From assembly GCA_016208305.1 (NCBI GenBank), contig JACQYI010000056.1, positions 124,001-188,000 on the forward strand: a stretch of 64,000 nt of DNA, written 5' to 3'. Below are positions 36,303 to 45,687 of this stretch, piece after piece. The position numbers and the translations under genes are program-made. Source of the DNA: Oscillatoriophycideae cyanobacterium NC_groundwater_1537_Pr4_S-0.65um_50_18 (GTDB lineage Bacteria; Cyanobacteriota; Cyanobacteriia; Elainellales; Elainellaceae). Numbering within the stretch: the first letter of the stretch is position 1; each line of letters starts with the position of its first letter. The notes under the pieces were generated by a model. It did not search any database. It worked only from the letters and a program-made list of their open reading frames with translations, and was not told the DNA's origin.

Positions 36303-36863
36303 CTAGCTATTCAAAACAGGATCGTCTTGGGCAACATAGCCAAGCTTCTGGAGAGTCGTCATCACCTTCAAAGCGCTCTCTGAGAGGCTTTCTCCATCGG
36401 TTCTACATTCGACCTCTGCATTGAGCGGTGGCTCATAGGGGTCGTCAATGCCCGTAAACTGCTTGATTTCTCCGGCGCGTGCCTTCTTATATAGCCCTTT
36501 TACATCTCGCTGTTCACACACAGCCAGCGGCGCGTTGACATAGACTTCAACAAAGTCGCCAATCTTATCGCGCACTTCGTTCCGAATTTGTCGATAGGGC
36601 GAGATGGCAGAGACTAGGACAATGACGCCATTGCGGCTGAGCAAGTGAGCCACAAACCCAATCCGGCGGATATTTTCATCTCGGTCTTCTTTACTAAAGC
36701 CCAAGCCTTTGGTGAGGTTCTGGCGCACGATGTCGCCGTCGAGTACCTCGACCTTGCGGCCTTGCGCCCGGAGTCGCTGTTCGACTTCCATCCGAATAGT
36801 TGTCTTACCTGCGCCGCTGAGTCCAGTAAACCAAACCGTTACACCACGTTGTTCTTGAATCAT
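36303..36863 (-). CDS. cysC: Adenylylsulfate kinase
   Basis: 186 residues. It phosphorylates APS to PAPS for assimilatory sulfate reduction. P-loop GLSGAGKTT at 14-22 and EVLDGDIVRQNLTKGLGFSK follow. RDENIRRIGFVAHLLSRNG and VSAISPYRQIRNEVR lead to the lid-like RDVKGLYKKARAGEIKQFTG and the IDDPYEPPLNAEVEC end. Length is normal for a stand-alone CysC without a fused ATP sulfurylase. Transcribed alone on the minus strand, towards the shared terminator. Confidence 0.96.
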   Translation of the reverse strand: MIQEQRGVTVWFTGLSGAGKTTIRMEVEQRLRAQGRKVEVLDGDIVRQNLTKGLGFSKEDRDENIRRIGFVAHLLSRNGVIVLVSAISPYRQIRNEVRDKIGDFVEVYVNAPLAVCEQRDVKGLYKKARAGEIKQFTGIDDPYEPPLNAEVECRTDGESLSESALKVMTTLQKLGYVAQDDPVLNS

Positions 36864-37276
36864 GCCCTTCAGAATTTGTTTAGAAAATCATAGCTTACGA
36901 TCGCCCTTCTGCTAGAACAGGTCAGGTGAGAACCCGCCTGAAAATCTCAGAACCCGCTCAGAGCGATCGAGGCTCTTGTCAGCTCTTTCAAATAAAGGCG
37001 AACCTTTGGAATCGTTTCATGAGAGACTTTCAGAAGAACCGTTAATCTTTTTAATCAAATTAATCAAATTATTTAAACTTCTCTTCACAAGCAAATTATT
37101 GCAGCCCGCCTTGCAATTGGGTTTAATCGGGTAATTGGCAGTTCAGAACTCATTGGGTAGACACGCAGCCCCTTCGGATGGCCGAATTTTTAGCATTGTT
37201 CTAAACTTCAAAGTTTTTAACCTCCAACCATCGAACCCCCTCAACAGTGGAACAACTCTACGCTCAGCCCGCCCCC
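36864..37276. other. Intergenic region between divergent cysC and glycogen debranching gene
   Basis: About 413 bases. A TAATCAAAT word is duplicated in tandem at 37052-37069. No gene is supported. The frame near 37135-37422 is a shadow of the next gene's region. Confidence 0.5.
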
Positions 37277-39388
37277 ATGAGTCTTCGCCACTCTTACATC
37301 TATGGCGGCTTTCAGCTCCGTCGCGGCATGCCATTTCCATTTGGTGCCACGATCGTTCTGGGAGGCGTCAACTTTTCTATTTTTTCCAACCATGCCACCA
37401 CGGCAACCTTAGTCTTATTTAAAAAGGGAGCGCTGGAACCCTTTGCTGAGATTCCTTTCCTCCAAGAGTTTCGCTTGGGGAACGTCGTTAGCATGATTGT
37501 TCAAGATCTTGATCCCGAAGACTTGGAATATGGCTATCGGGTCGATGGGCCTCGCGATATCAAAGCCGGACACCGATTTGATCCCAGCAACATTCTGCTC
37601 GATCCCTATGCTAAGAGCATCGGCGGACGCAAAGTTTGGGGCACACCTTTACCAGATAGCGAGATTTATCCTTATCGGGCGCAGATTCGAGATAGCGACT
37701 TTGTTTGGGATGGCGATCGCCCCCTAGAAATTCCCGAAGAAGACCTAATCATTTATGAAATGCATGTGCGCGGCTTTACCCGACACCCTTCGTCAGGCGT
37801 CAAGCCAGAACACCAAGGCACGTTTGCGGGCTTGCAGGAAAAGATTCCTTACCTCAAGTCTTTAGGCATCAACTGTGTTGAACTCATGCCCATCTTTGAA
37901 TTTGATGAGATGGACAATCCTCGCAGCAATCCCATAACGGGAGAGCGGCTGTTTAACTACTGGGGTTATAACACGATCGGGTTTTATGCGCCCAAGGCAG
38001 GCTACGCGGCTTCCGGCAAAGATGGCAAACAGCAAAACGAGTTGAAAACGCTGGTCAAGGAACTCCACAGAAACGGGATCGAGGTCATTCTCGATGTGGT
38101 GTTTAACCATACGGCTGAAGGCAATGAGTTTGGGCCAACTATTTCTTTCCGAGGGTTAGACAACAAAACCTACTACATGCTCACCCCAGAAGGCCATTAC
38201 TATAACTTCAGCGGATGCGGCAACACGCTCAACTGCAATCATCCGGTGGTGCGGGTGTTTGTGCTGGACTGCTTGCGCTACTGGGCTTCGGAATATCACA
38301 TTGATGGGTTCCGGTTCGATCTCGCGTCGATCCTCGGACGCGATCCTAAGGGTGTCCCGATGGCCAATCCACCCCTGATAGAAACGCTGGCGTTTGATCC
38401 CATCTTGGCGAAGTGTAAGCTGATTGCCGAAGCCTGGGATGCGGGCGGTTTATATCAGGTAGGTTCTTTCCCTGATTACGATCGCTGGGGCGAATGGAAC
38501 GGCAAATACCGAGACACCATCCGCAAATTTCTCAAAGGTGAAGGGTTAGTCACAGATTTAGCCCAGCGGCTGCAAGGCTCTCCCGATCTCTATGCCAAAG
38601 GCAACCGCACGGTCGATAGCTCAGTCAACTTCATCACCGCGCATGACGGCTTCACGCTGATGGATTTGGTGTCCTACAACGAGAAGCACAATGAAGATAA
38701 CGGCGAAGACAATCAGGACGGCGGCAACGACAACGAGAGCTGGAACTGCGGTGTAGAGGGAGAAACAGACGACCCAGAAGTGATGGCGCTGCGCTGGCGG
38801 CAAATGCGCAATGCGATCGGCATTCTGATGGTTAGCCAAGGGATTCCCATGTTGCTGATGGGCGATGAGATGGCGCGGAGCCAGCGGGGTAACAACAATA
38901 CCTATTGCCACGACTCAGAAATCAACTGGCTCGATTGGACGTTGCTCGATACCCACGCCGATTTCTTCCGCTTTGTGCAGCTTTGCATTGCCTTCCGCAA
39001 TGCCCACCCTATCCTGCGCAACCGGGAATACTTCCGCAATCAAGACTATATGGGCAGCGGCTACGCCGATATTAGCTGGCATGGTACCCAAGCCTGGAAT
39101 GCAGATTGGTCTGACTATTGCAGCACCCTAGCCTTTATGTTGTCTGGCAAGCATGCTAAGGGCGGAACTGCTGAAGATGACTTTATCTACGTAGCGATGA
39201 ATACCCATTGGCAAGCCTATGATTTTGCTTTGCCCGATCTGCCCTTAGGTCAGAAGTGGTATCTCTTTGCCGATACGCACAGGCAACCCCCCGAAGATAT
39301 CTGGGAACCCGGCAGTGAACCTGTCTTGCCCAATCAATCTAGTATTTGGGTGGGCGATCGCACCATGGTGATTTTGGTGGGTCGGTAA
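37277..39388 (+). CDS. glgX: Glycogen debranching enzyme (isoamylase-type, GH13)
   Basis: 703 residues from the ATG at 37277 (an upstream GTG at 37247 adds ten). The N-terminal carbohydrate-binding-like domain (LRRGMPFPFGATIVLGGVNF) is followed by the GH13 (beta/alpha)8 barrel: VILDVVFNHTAEG, then HIDGFRFDLASILGRDP with the catalytic Asp and LIAEAWDAGG with the catalytic Glu. FITAHDGFTLMDLVSYNEKH carries the transition-state Asp, and the GMPMLLMGDE-like block is IPMLLMGDEMARSQRGNNNT. It cuts alpha-1,6 branches of glycogen for breakdown in the dark. It is a lone gene here. Confidence 0.93.
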   Translation: MSLRHSYIYGGFQLRRGMPFPFGATIVLGGVNFSIFSNHATTATLVLFKKGALEPFAEIPFLQEFRLGNVVSMIVQDLDPEDLEYGYRVDGPRDIKAGHRFDPSNILLDPYAKSIGGRKVWGTPLPDSEIYPYRAQIRDSDFVWDGDRPLEIPEEDLIIYEMHVRGFTRHPSSGVKPEHQGTFAGLQEKIPYLKSLGINCVELMPIFEFDEMDNPRSNPITGERLFNYWGYNTIGFYAPKAGYAASGKDGKQQNELKTLVKELHRNGIEVILDVVFNHTAEGNEFGPTISFRGLDNKTYYMLTPEGHYYNFSGCGNTLNCNHPVVRVFVLDCLRYWASEYHIDGFRFDLASILGRDPKGVPMANPPLIETLAFDPILAKCKLIAEAWDAGGLYQVGSFPDYDRWGEWNGKYRDTIRKFLKGEGLVTDLAQRLQGSPDLYAKGNRTVDSSVNFITAHDGFTLMDLVSYNEKHNEDNGEDNQDGGNDNESWNCGVEGETDDPEVMALRWRQMRNAIGILMVSQGIPMLLMGDEMARSQRGNNNTYCHDSEINWLDWTLLDTHADFFRFVQLCIAFRNAHPILRNREYFRNQDYMGSGYADISWHGTQAWNADWSDYCSTLAFMLSGKHAKGGTAEDDFIYVAMNTHWQAYDFALPDLPLGQKWYLFADTHRQPPEDIWEPGSEPVLPNQSSIWVGDRTMVILVGR

Positions 39389-39614
39389 CAGCCCCCCTGA
39401 GAAACTATGAAGCGCGCTATAAAGAAGCCTTGCACCCCTTGCACCAGTTGAAACTTGTTGCATTACACTGGTGGATGTTAAAGTAGTAGACGAGTTTCAT
39501 TTCGGTTGATTCAGTGTTGTCTCTGCGGGATTTTTGCCCTCTGCGAGATTTTTGCATTGGCTGGGCGTTTCTCCGAATCTCGCTCTCTACATTCCATGAT
39601 CTGGAGGATCATCC

Positions 39615-39965
39615 ATGTCAATTTATGTGGGCAACTTGTCCTACCAGGTTGCCGAAGAAGATATCACAGCTATCTTCGCTGAATACGGTACGGTTAAGCG
39701 CGTTCAACTTCCTGTCGATCGTGAAACAGGTCGGATGCGTGGATTTGGTTTCGTTGAAATGTCGTCTGACGCTGAAGAAACAGCTGCCATTGAAGCGCTA
39801 GATGGCGCTGAGTGGATGGGTCGTGATCTGCGCGTTAACAAAGCTAAGCCTCGCGAAGAGCGTCCTCGTTCTTCTGGCGGTGGCTGGGGTGGCGGCGGCG
39901 GCGGCGGCGGCAACAGCTATGGCGGCGGTGGCGGCGGTGGTCGCGGTCGCAACGATCGCTACTAA
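39615..39965 (+). CDS. RRM RNA-binding protein with glycine-rich tail
   Basis: 116 residues: one RRM domain (about 1-80) with RNP2-like IYVGNL, and RNP1 GRMRGFGFVEM at about 40-50, plus a Gly-rich tail holding runs of 5-8 glycines, ending RGRNDRY. Cyanobacterial Rbp proteins bind U-rich RNA and are often cold-induced. The SD GGAGG just upstream (about 39602) is strong. A long untranslated leader precedes the gene (39389-39614), as expected for cold-regulated expression. A terminator follows. Confidence 0.95.
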   Translation: MSIYVGNLSYQVAEEDITAIFAEYGTVKRVQLPVDRETGRMRGFGFVEMSSDAEETAAIEALDGAEWMGRDLRVNKAKPREERPRSSGGGWGGGGGGGGNSYGGGGGGGRGRNDRY

Positions 39966-40116
39966 GCTCCACTATTCTCAATTCTGGCTTTAACGGCTAC
40001 TAGACTCAAGTGACAAAGCTTAACTACGCTTCGTTGGTTTCATACAACTAGCTAATTCTTGCAGGCGTTGGAGTTTTTGACTCTACGTCTTTTTGAGCTG
40101 GAAATTTAATTTCTTA

Positions 40117-40146
40117 AAGAGGGTGCATGAGTATGCATCCTTTTTT
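40117..40146 (+). terminator. Rho-independent terminator after the RRM gene
   Basis: AAAGA, then GGGTGCAT (40121-40128), loop GAGT, ATGCATCC (40133-40140), then TTTTTT. One G-T wobble in an 8-bp stem. Confidence 0.85.
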
Positions 40147-40231
40147 GCTTTTGTGGCTGTTGCAATGGGGTCTAAGACTTTTTATTGAAAGACATTTTTG
40201 TAATGTAGTATACCCACAAAAATGTTTCGCC

Positions 40232-41077
40232 TTACCCGTCTTGGCTACGGCTATATTCAGAGTCCTCCTCTGGCTTGGCTGATATTTCTGGCTTGGCTGC
40301 CCTTCGCAAGGCCCATTCCATTTGCCTCAAGATTCCTCGCATCATTGCGACCTCTGCCTCCGATGGATAGGCTCGATTAAACAACCGCCGAAATTTTTCC
40401 ATCCGGCTAGACGAAGTGTGGGAATATAAATAGCCGATCTTCAACAATAAAGCTTCGAGCTGTTGATAGTAGCCTTCTAAAACTTCTAGAGGGGCTAGCT
40501 CAGAGAAAGGCTGAGCCGGAAATTCGGGGAGTGCTGCTGGAGCAGTGGACAACCTTGGAGATGAAGAAATAGCCTCCATGTGAAGCTCATAGCAGCAAAC
40601 AGCGACGGCCTGCGCCAAATTAAGCGAAGGATAGAGATCCGTTGAGGGGATGCGAATGAATCGCTGAGCGTAGTTCAACTCTTCTTTAGTAAGACCTCGG
40701 TCTTCGCGGCCAAAGATCAGGGCAGACTGCCAGGTGGGGCGATCGGGGGGCAGGTCTAAAAGCCAGGGTAGTGCCCCTCTAGGCGACTCTAGGGGAATGG
40801 TAAGCGCCGTGCGATCGCGTCCGGTGGTGGCGATCGCTTTTTGGCAGCCCTGTAAGGCCGCGGGCAGACTGGGAGCTTCTTGAGCAGCTTCTAAGATATC
40901 GGCAGCATGAACGGCCATCTGGCGAGCCTCTGGGCTAGCGCGATCGCACTGCGGATTGACGAGCACGAGCTGACTCAGCCCCATATTTTTCATCACGCGC
41001 GCCACTGAGCCAACGTTGAGCGCCCCTGCTGGCTCAACCAAGATAATTTTGACCTGGGCTAACGGGGTTTCAGGCAT
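40232..41077 (-). CDS. TrmJ-type tRNA 2'-O-methyltransferase (SPOUT family)
   Basis: 281 residues of the TrmH/SpoU superfamily, TrmJ branch. Motif 1: PAGALNVGSVARVMKNMG; motif 2: ALIFGREDRGLTKEE; motif 3: IPSTDLYPSLNLAQAVAVCC. The deep trefoil knot region lies in the C-terminal half of the domain. TrmJ methylates the 2'-OH of nucleotide 32 of several tRNAs. A C-terminal helical extension (residues ~190-281) is common to the type. It begins at ATG 41075-41077 on the minus strand. Confidence 0.9.
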   Translation of the reverse strand: MPETPLAQVKIILVEPAGALNVGSVARVMKNMGLSQLVLVNPQCDRASPEARQMAVHAADILEAAQEAPSLPAALQGCQKAIATTGRDRTALTIPLESPRGALPWLLDLPPDRPTWQSALIFGREDRGLTKEELNYAQRFIRIPSTDLYPSLNLAQAVAVCCYELHMEAISSSPRLSTAPAALPEFPAQPFSELAPLEVLEGYYQQLEALLLKIGYLYSHTSSSRMEKFRRLFNRAYPSEAEVAMMRGILRQMEWALRRAAKPEISAKPEEDSEYSRSQDG

Positions 41078-41211
41078 GGTAATAGAAAAAGAGAGCAGCA
41101 GGAACTCAGAATATTAGACTATAAAACACTATATAAATAATTGTTAAGATTGAAGCTCTCCATCTTGATGGATTCACCTCTTCCCCTCTTTCCACCCTAC
41201 CTCTAAATGCT

Positions 41212-41430
41212 ATGGGACGTTCACGCGACAAGCAGGAGTCTTTAGGACGCGTTCGTTCTAAAGCTGACTTGCCTACCAAAATCTGTGTAGTATGCCAGCG
41301 CCCTTTTACCTGGCGAAAAAAATGGGAAGATTGCTGGGACGAAGTGAAATACTGCTCAGAGCGATGTCGGCGGCATCGATCGCAAGCAGCAGGACATTCG
41401 GAAACTGAAAGACCAAAGACTCAAGATTAG
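41212..41430 (+). CDS. DUF2256 zinc-ribbon-like small protein
   Basis: 72 residues. A clear four-Cys module, CVVC followed by RPFTWRKKWEDCWDEVKYCSERCRR, with CxxC and CSERC, matches the DUF2256 family, found mostly in cyanobacteria and proteobacteria and of unknown function. N-terminal and C-terminal parts are charged and short. The start ATG at 41212 has a weak ribosome-binding site. It may be co-transcribed with the isoaspartyl peptidase gene 27 bases downstream. Confidence 0.92.
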   Translation: MGRSRDKQESLGRVRSKADLPTKICVVCQRPFTWRKKWEDCWDEVKYCSERCRRHRSQAAGHSETERPKTQD

Positions 41431-41457
41431 CGGCTTAAAGGTGAGGGGTATCAAGAC

Positions 41458-42375
41458 ATGCAGCCTAAGTTAATTATTCACGGGGGAGCAGGTCTCCACG
41501 GCAAGGGCAATTTAGAAGAAGTCAGGCGATCGCTGTATGCCGTAATTGACGAGGTTTACCCCATGTTGGTGTTGGGTGCTGAAGCCGAAGCAGCTGTGGT
41601 AAGAGGCTGTCAGCTTCTAGAGGACAATCCTCGCTTCAATTCGGGTACAGGTTCTGTGCTGCAATCAGATGGACAAATCCGCATGAGTGCTTCGCTCATG
41701 AGCGGTACAGCGCAGCGGTTTAGTGGTGTAATCAATGTTTCGCGGGTTAAAAATCCGATCGAGCTAGCCAAATATCTCCAAACCTCAGACGATCGCGTTC
41801 TCTCAGACTTTGGCGCAACCGAGCTGGCGAGAGAGCTAAATATTCCCTCTTTTGATCCGCTGATCAAGTCTCGAATTAAAGAATGGATGGAAGAGCGCGA
41901 ACACAACTTTAGCCGAGCAATGGCGGATGTGATGGCCGATCCGGAAGCCGGACGGGGCACAATTGGCGTTGTCGCTTTAGATAGCCAAGGGCGATTGGCG
42001 GTAGGCACCTCTACAGGCGGCAAAGGCTTTGAGCGGGTCGGTCGGGTCAGCGACTCTGCTACGCCTGCGGGCAACTATGCTGCTCTAGATGCTGCCGTGA
42101 GCTGCACAGGCATCGGAGAGGACATTCTTGATGAATGTTTTGCGGCGCGGGTAGTCGTGCGGGTAACAGACGGCATGGCAATTCATGATGCTTTTGCTAA
42201 ATCTTTTGAGGAAGCCGCCCGCAATAAGCGAGATTTTGGAGCGATCGGCATTGAGGCAAATGGGACGATCGCCTGGGGCAAAACCAGCGAAGTGTTGATT
42301 TCAGCCTGCCACAATGGGGAAGAGGTCAACGACACTTTAGAATCCGGCATTGGGGTAGAGACTGGCATCTTTTAG
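41458..42375 (+). CDS. Isoaspartyl peptidase / L-asparaginase (Ntn hydrolase)
   Basis: 305 residues of the plant-type asparaginase family. The autocatalytic cleavage site is GRGTIGVVALD with the nucleophile Thr168. Upstream alpha subunit features: LIIHGGAGLHGKG and NPRFNSGTGSVLQ. Beta subunit: AVGTSTGGKGFERVGRVSDS. The enzyme splits itself into two chains and degrades isoaspartyl dipeptides, and often asparagine; cyanobacteria use it in the turnover of cyanophycin-derived beta-Asp-Arg. No cyanophycin genes are in the window. Starts at ATG 41458. Confidence 0.93.
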   Translation: MQPKLIIHGGAGLHGKGNLEEVRRSLYAVIDEVYPMLVLGAEAEAAVVRGCQLLEDNPRFNSGTGSVLQSDGQIRMSASLMSGTAQRFSGVINVSRVKNPIELAKYLQTSDDRVLSDFGATELARELNIPSFDPLIKSRIKEWMEEREHNFSRAMADVMADPEAGRGTIGVVALDSQGRLAVGTSTGGKGFERVGRVSDSATPAGNYAALDAAVSCTGIGEDILDECFAARVVVRVTDGMAIHDAFAKSFEEAARNKRDFGAIGIEANGTIAWGKTSEVLISACHNGEEVNDTLESGIGVETGIF

Positions 42376-42407
42376 GAGGCAGGCAAAGACTGAGGGGCAA
42401 AGCCTCA

Positions 42408-42461
42408 GGGCTTCAGCCAGAAGGGTTTCCCGATCGCCCCTTTTAGCCAGCGCTGAAGCCC
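42408..42461. repeat. Inverted repeat 3' of the isoaspartyl peptidase gene
   Basis: GGGCTTCAGC at 42408-42417 pairs with 42452-42461, framing 34 bases. There is no clear T tract, so terminator function is uncertain. Confidence 0.5.
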
Positions 42462-42581
42462 CATAGCGCCCTTTAAAAGCTTCGAGCGTGGCCTGGAAAT
42501 TTCGCTTAACCCTGCCACGCTCAGGCAACGCATATTCTCAGGGTGGACTATCCTTAGAAAAGCGATTTTGAGAAAGTCACA

Positions 42582-42908
42582 ATGCAAGTTTTGCTGGTTT
42601 GCCTGGTGCTGTTTTTTGTTGCCTCTGAGCTATATCAGTGGATGCAGGGGATGACCTTACCTCTGCCCATGCTGATTGCCGCAGGAATAGTGCTGGCGAT
42701 CGCTTCAAATCTTCGCAATCTATCGGTACCATCTTGGAACGCCCATCTCTTTCAAGCCAGTGCGACCTTGCCTACCCTGCCTGAGCCAGTCGTGCTTCAA
42801 TCCGTGGTACCTGAGCCAGTTACACCTGAGCTAGTCGCACCTGAGCTAATCGCACCTGAGCCGAGCGCGCTCAAGGCATCAGTGCAGTTGCCCAATTTTA
42901 TTTCTTAA
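42582..42908 (+). CDS. Small membrane protein with Pro-Glu repeat tail
   Basis: 108 residues: two N-terminal membrane helices (VLLVCLVLFFVASELYQWM and LPMLIAAGIVLAIASNL), then a tail with short repeats of the type PEPV/TPELVAPELIAPEPS. I do not recognise a family. The tail resembles spacer regions of envelope-anchored proteins. Support comes from a clear frame with membrane pattern and no competing gene. It could still be non-functional. Confidence 0.6.
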   Translation: MQVLLVCLVLFFVASELYQWMQGMTLPLPMLIAAGIVLAIASNLRNLSVPSWNAHLFQASATLPTLPEPVVLQSVVPEPVTPELVAPELIAPEPSALKASVQLPNFIS

Positions 42909-42971
42909 ATGCAGCCTGTCTGGAGGGCGATCGCTAAACCAGCAGCGAATCAATTGGGCTAGGGTCAATTG

Positions 42972-43024
42972 GGCGATCGTCCTGCAAAGCATGAAGTCTT
43001 TGCTTTCGGGTGAGGACGATCGCC
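42972..43024. repeat. HIP1-like inverted repeat downstream of the SDR gene
   Basis: GGCGATCGTCC (42972-42982) pairs perfectly with GGACGATCGCC (43014-43024). It may be chance given HIP1 density. Confidence 0.45.
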
Positions 43025-43031
43025 TTTCACG

Positions 43032-43072
43032 CAAAGATCCTGGGAACAGCACGCATTTAGGATCTTGTTTGC
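43032..43072 (-). terminator. Probable hairpin terminator of the SDR gene
   Basis: AAGATCCT at 43034-43041 pairs with AGGATCTT at 43059-43066. Outer GCAAA/TTTGC gives a bulged extension. It lies 16-56 bases past the minus-strand stop. Confidence 0.6.
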
Positions 43073-43087
43073 ACCTTCTCGCATCTC

Positions 43088-43918
43088 CTATCTGTAATCA
43101 GTAGACTCAGCCAGAGCTTGCCATTTGGCCGTTTCTTGCTCAACGTAGGCGTTTTTCTCCGCGATCGCTCTCAGAGTATCTGTGCCTAAAGGCAAGCGCA
43201 GAGGCGGTTCATTTGCATTGACAATTTCAAGGATGGCTTGGGCGAGTTTCGTCGGATCTCCAGGCTGCTGATAATTTCGTTCAGTCGCCATATCACCCGT
43301 TTTTCCGACCGTTTGAGCATAATCCGGTAGCTGTACGGCACTACGACGTAACGAACTGCTATCGAGAAAATTGGTACGGAAGAACCCTGGCTCAATCACT
43401 GTCGCGTGAATTCCTAACGGCGCTAACTCGTGATACAAGGCTTCGGTAATCCCTTCAACCGCAAACTTAGTCGAGCCGTAAATTCCCCATCCTGGGTAAG
43501 AACGATAGCCCCCAATCGATGAAATATTAATAATGTGTCCGGAGTGATGCTGACGCATGCTGGGTAGCACTGCACGAGTGACATTCAGTAGTCCAAAAAC
43601 ATTGGTGCGATAGACGCTCTCAACTTCTTCAGCACTGCACTCTTCGATCGCTCCTAACAAGCCAAATCCAGCGTTATTAATCACAACATCAATCTGTCCA
43701 AATTTTTCTAGAGCTATAGCAACAGCCTCTTTTACCTGAGACTCGTTTGTGACATCCATACCAAGGGTCAAGGCATCTTTATGGGCTGCAAATTGCTGCA
43801 AATCGGTTTGATTGCGGGCGGTTGCAATTAATTTGTCCCCAACTGCCAAAACTGCTTTAGCAATTTCGGCTCCAAAGCCGCGTGAAGCACCCGTAATTAG
43901 CCATGTTTTTTGAGGCAT
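43088..43918 (-). CDS. Short-chain dehydrogenase/reductase
   Basis: 276 residues. The NAD(P)-binding TGASRGFG motif at residues 8-15 and the DVVINNAGFGLLG block lead to ISSIGGYRSYPGWGIYGSTK with the Tyr-x3-Lys pair. The C-terminal part is VIEPGFFRTNFLDSS. This is the classical SDR branch with broad-range reductase members. Substrate unknown. The ATG at 43916-43918 (MPQKTWL) has GGAG upstream and is better than the one 12 codons earlier. The gene is divergent from an AraC-type regulator that probably controls it. Confidence 0.92.
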   Translation of the reverse strand: MPQKTWLITGASRGFGAEIAKAVLAVGDKLIATARNQTDLQQFAAHKDALTLGMDVTNESQVKEAVAIALEKFGQIDVVINNAGFGLLGAIEECSAEEVESVYRTNVFGLLNVTRAVLPSMRQHHSGHIINISSIGGYRSYPGWGIYGSTKFAVEGITEALYHELAPLGIHATVIEPGFFRTNFLDSSSLRRSAVQLPDYAQTVGKTGDMATERNYQQPGDPTKLAQAILEIVNANEPPLRLPLGTDTLRAIAEKNAYVEQETAKWQALAESTDYR

Positions 43919-44193
43919 CCGTTTTCTCCATTTGTAATCAGTTATTGTCAGCATTTGTTCATCGAACGAGTATCGATCTCGTTGCCCAATCGTTGGCTCA
44001 ATCCAGGCATCACTGCAATTTGCCGTATCTTGCTATTGCCTTATCCTTTCATGTCCTTCTTGGCATGAGTTCATCCTATGCTTGAAAAAGCTGACACTAA
44101 ATACATAAACCTCGCACGTTATTGCCTAATCCTCTCAAGCAGCAGAGTGGCAAGAGAAAAGATCCTCTATGATGAGTGCAAGAGAACGATGAG

Positions 44194-45129
44194 ATGGCTC
44201 AGGAATCCAGTATGGCGATTGAAGTACTGAAGCAGAGGATCGCGATCGATTCCTGTCAAGAACTAGCCACATTAGTGACTCAGCACACCAATGGCAAGGG
44301 AAATGGTATCCATTCAACCGCGATCGCTCAGTTAGAGTTTATGCAGGAATCTGCTGCGCCTACAGCACTCTGCGCAGTGTATGAACCAACACTTTGCATC
44401 ATTCTCCAAGGCAAAAAAGAAACTTTATTGGGCAAGGAAACCTATCGGTACGGTGCAGCTCAATACATCGTTGTTACAGTAGATTTGCCGCTAAATGGCT
44501 TGATTGTAGAAGCGACACCAGACAAGCCATATTTAGGGTTCAAACTGAGTTTAGACGCGACTCAACTTTGGAGTATTATCGACCAAATTCAGCCCAGCAC
44601 AGGCAATCAAGAAACCTCAGTTCGAGGCTTGTTCGTCAGCGATGCTGATAAACCGTTAATAGATTGTGCCATCAGACTAACGCAGCTTTTAGATACGCCA
44701 CAAGATATTCCTTTCCTGGCAACGATGATTATTCGCGAAATTTATTACCGCCTTTTAATGGGCGAACAAAACGAAGCAGTTCGCCAGATTGCCACATTCG
44801 GAAGTCATATGCAGCGCGTTGCGGCAGTGATCAATCTGATCAAAGCTGATTTTACACAATTATTACGGGTTAATGATCTGGCTCAGCAAGCGAACATGTC
44901 TCCTGCCTCATTCCATCGTCATTTCAAGGCAGTCACCTCAATGAGTCCATTGCAGTATCAAAAACAGTTGAGGTTGTTGGAAGCCCGACGTCTAATGCTG
45001 ACTGGAGCTGATGCGACCCTTGCAGCCTATCAAGTGGGTTATGAGAGTCCCTCACAATTTAGCCGTGAATATTCCCGTATGTTCGGTGCGCCGCCCATTA
45101 AAGATATTGAACGTTTACGGATGGCCTAA
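44194..45129 (+). CDS. AraC family transcriptional regulator (AraC_N type)
   Basis: About 311 residues. The N-terminal AraC_N domain (VYEPTLCIILQGKKETLLG, YIVVTVDLPLNGLIVEATPD) is followed by the double HTH: RVNDLAQQANMSPASFHRHF, then LLEARRLMLTGADATLAAYQ and VGYESPSQFSREYSRMFG. AraC_N regulators of this type (YqhC-like) control neighbouring oxidoreductase genes. The divergent SDR gene is the likely target, with operators in the 275-base gap. Starts at 44194 (or the ATG at 44212, which has AGGA upstream, or GTG 44176); the domain is unaffected. Confidence 0.92.
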   Translation: MAQESSMAIEVLKQRIAIDSCQELATLVTQHTNGKGNGIHSTAIAQLEFMQESAAPTALCAVYEPTLCIILQGKKETLLGKETYRYGAAQYIVVTVDLPLNGLIVEATPDKPYLGFKLSLDATQLWSIIDQIQPSTGNQETSVRGLFVSDADKPLIDCAIRLTQLLDTPQDIPFLATMIIREIYYRLLMGEQNEAVRQIATFGSHMQRVAAVINLIKADFTQLLRVNDLAQQANMSPASFHRHFKAVTSMSPLQYQKQLRLLEARRLMLTGADATLAAYQVGYESPSQFSREYSRMFGAPPIKDIERLRMA

Positions 45130-45177
45130 ATAGCTGCCTAAATAACTTTAGACGCCAGGAGGCAAGTTGCTGAAGGT

Positions 45178-45687
45178 ATGAAAGTCATCGAGACAGAACG
45201 GTTAGTCCTGCGAAGGCTATCAGTTGAAGACAGTCCGTTTATTCTTGAGCTATTGAATGACCCATCGTGGCTACGGTTCATCGGTGATAAGGGAGTAAGA
45301 ACCCTCAAGGATGCTCATGCTTATATCGTCAATGGGCCACTTGATATGTATGCACGCCTCGGCTTCGGGTTATACCTTGTTGAATTAAAAAGCAGTCAAA
45401 TCCCAATTGGGCTTTGTGGTTTACTCAAGCGAGATAGCTTAGAAAATGTAGACATTGGATTTGCCCTTCTGCCAGAGTTTAGGGGGCAAGGCTATGCCTA
45501 TGAAGCCGCGTCTGCCGTGATGGAGTACGGGAGAACCGTATTGGGGCTAGAGCAGATCGTGGCAATAGCATCGACGGACAACAAAAGTTCTGCAAAGCTG
45601 CTGACAAAGATAGGGTTTAAGTTTAAGCAAGTGGTCAGGCTGGTGGAGGATGGGGAGCCGATCAGGTTGTTTACGTCTGACACCTGA
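45178..45687 (+). CDS. GNAT acetyltransferase, RimJ/RimL type
   Basis: 169 residues. KVIETERLVLRRLSVEDSPF opens the typical Rim-type start; VDIGFALLPEFRGQGYAYEA has the RGxGxA acetyl-CoA loop; ASTDNKSSAKLLTKIGFKF closes the fold. Proteins of this type acetylate protein N-termini or small amines; target unknown. The ATG at 45178 has GAAGGT directly upstream. It follows the AraC gene by 48 bases and may share its transcript. Confidence 0.9.
   Translation: MKVIETERLVLRRLSVEDSPFILELLNDPSWLRFIGDKGVRTLKDAHAYIVNGPLDMYARLGFGLYLVELKSSQIPIGLCGLLKRDSLENVDIGFALLPEFRGQGYAYEAASAVMEYGRTVLGLEQIVAIASTDNKSSAKLLTKIGFKFKQVVRLVEDGEPIRLFTSDT

Noticed and set aside
39704-39913. Pro-rich minus-strand frame
   Set aside because: It is the complement of the glycine codon run of the RRM protein.
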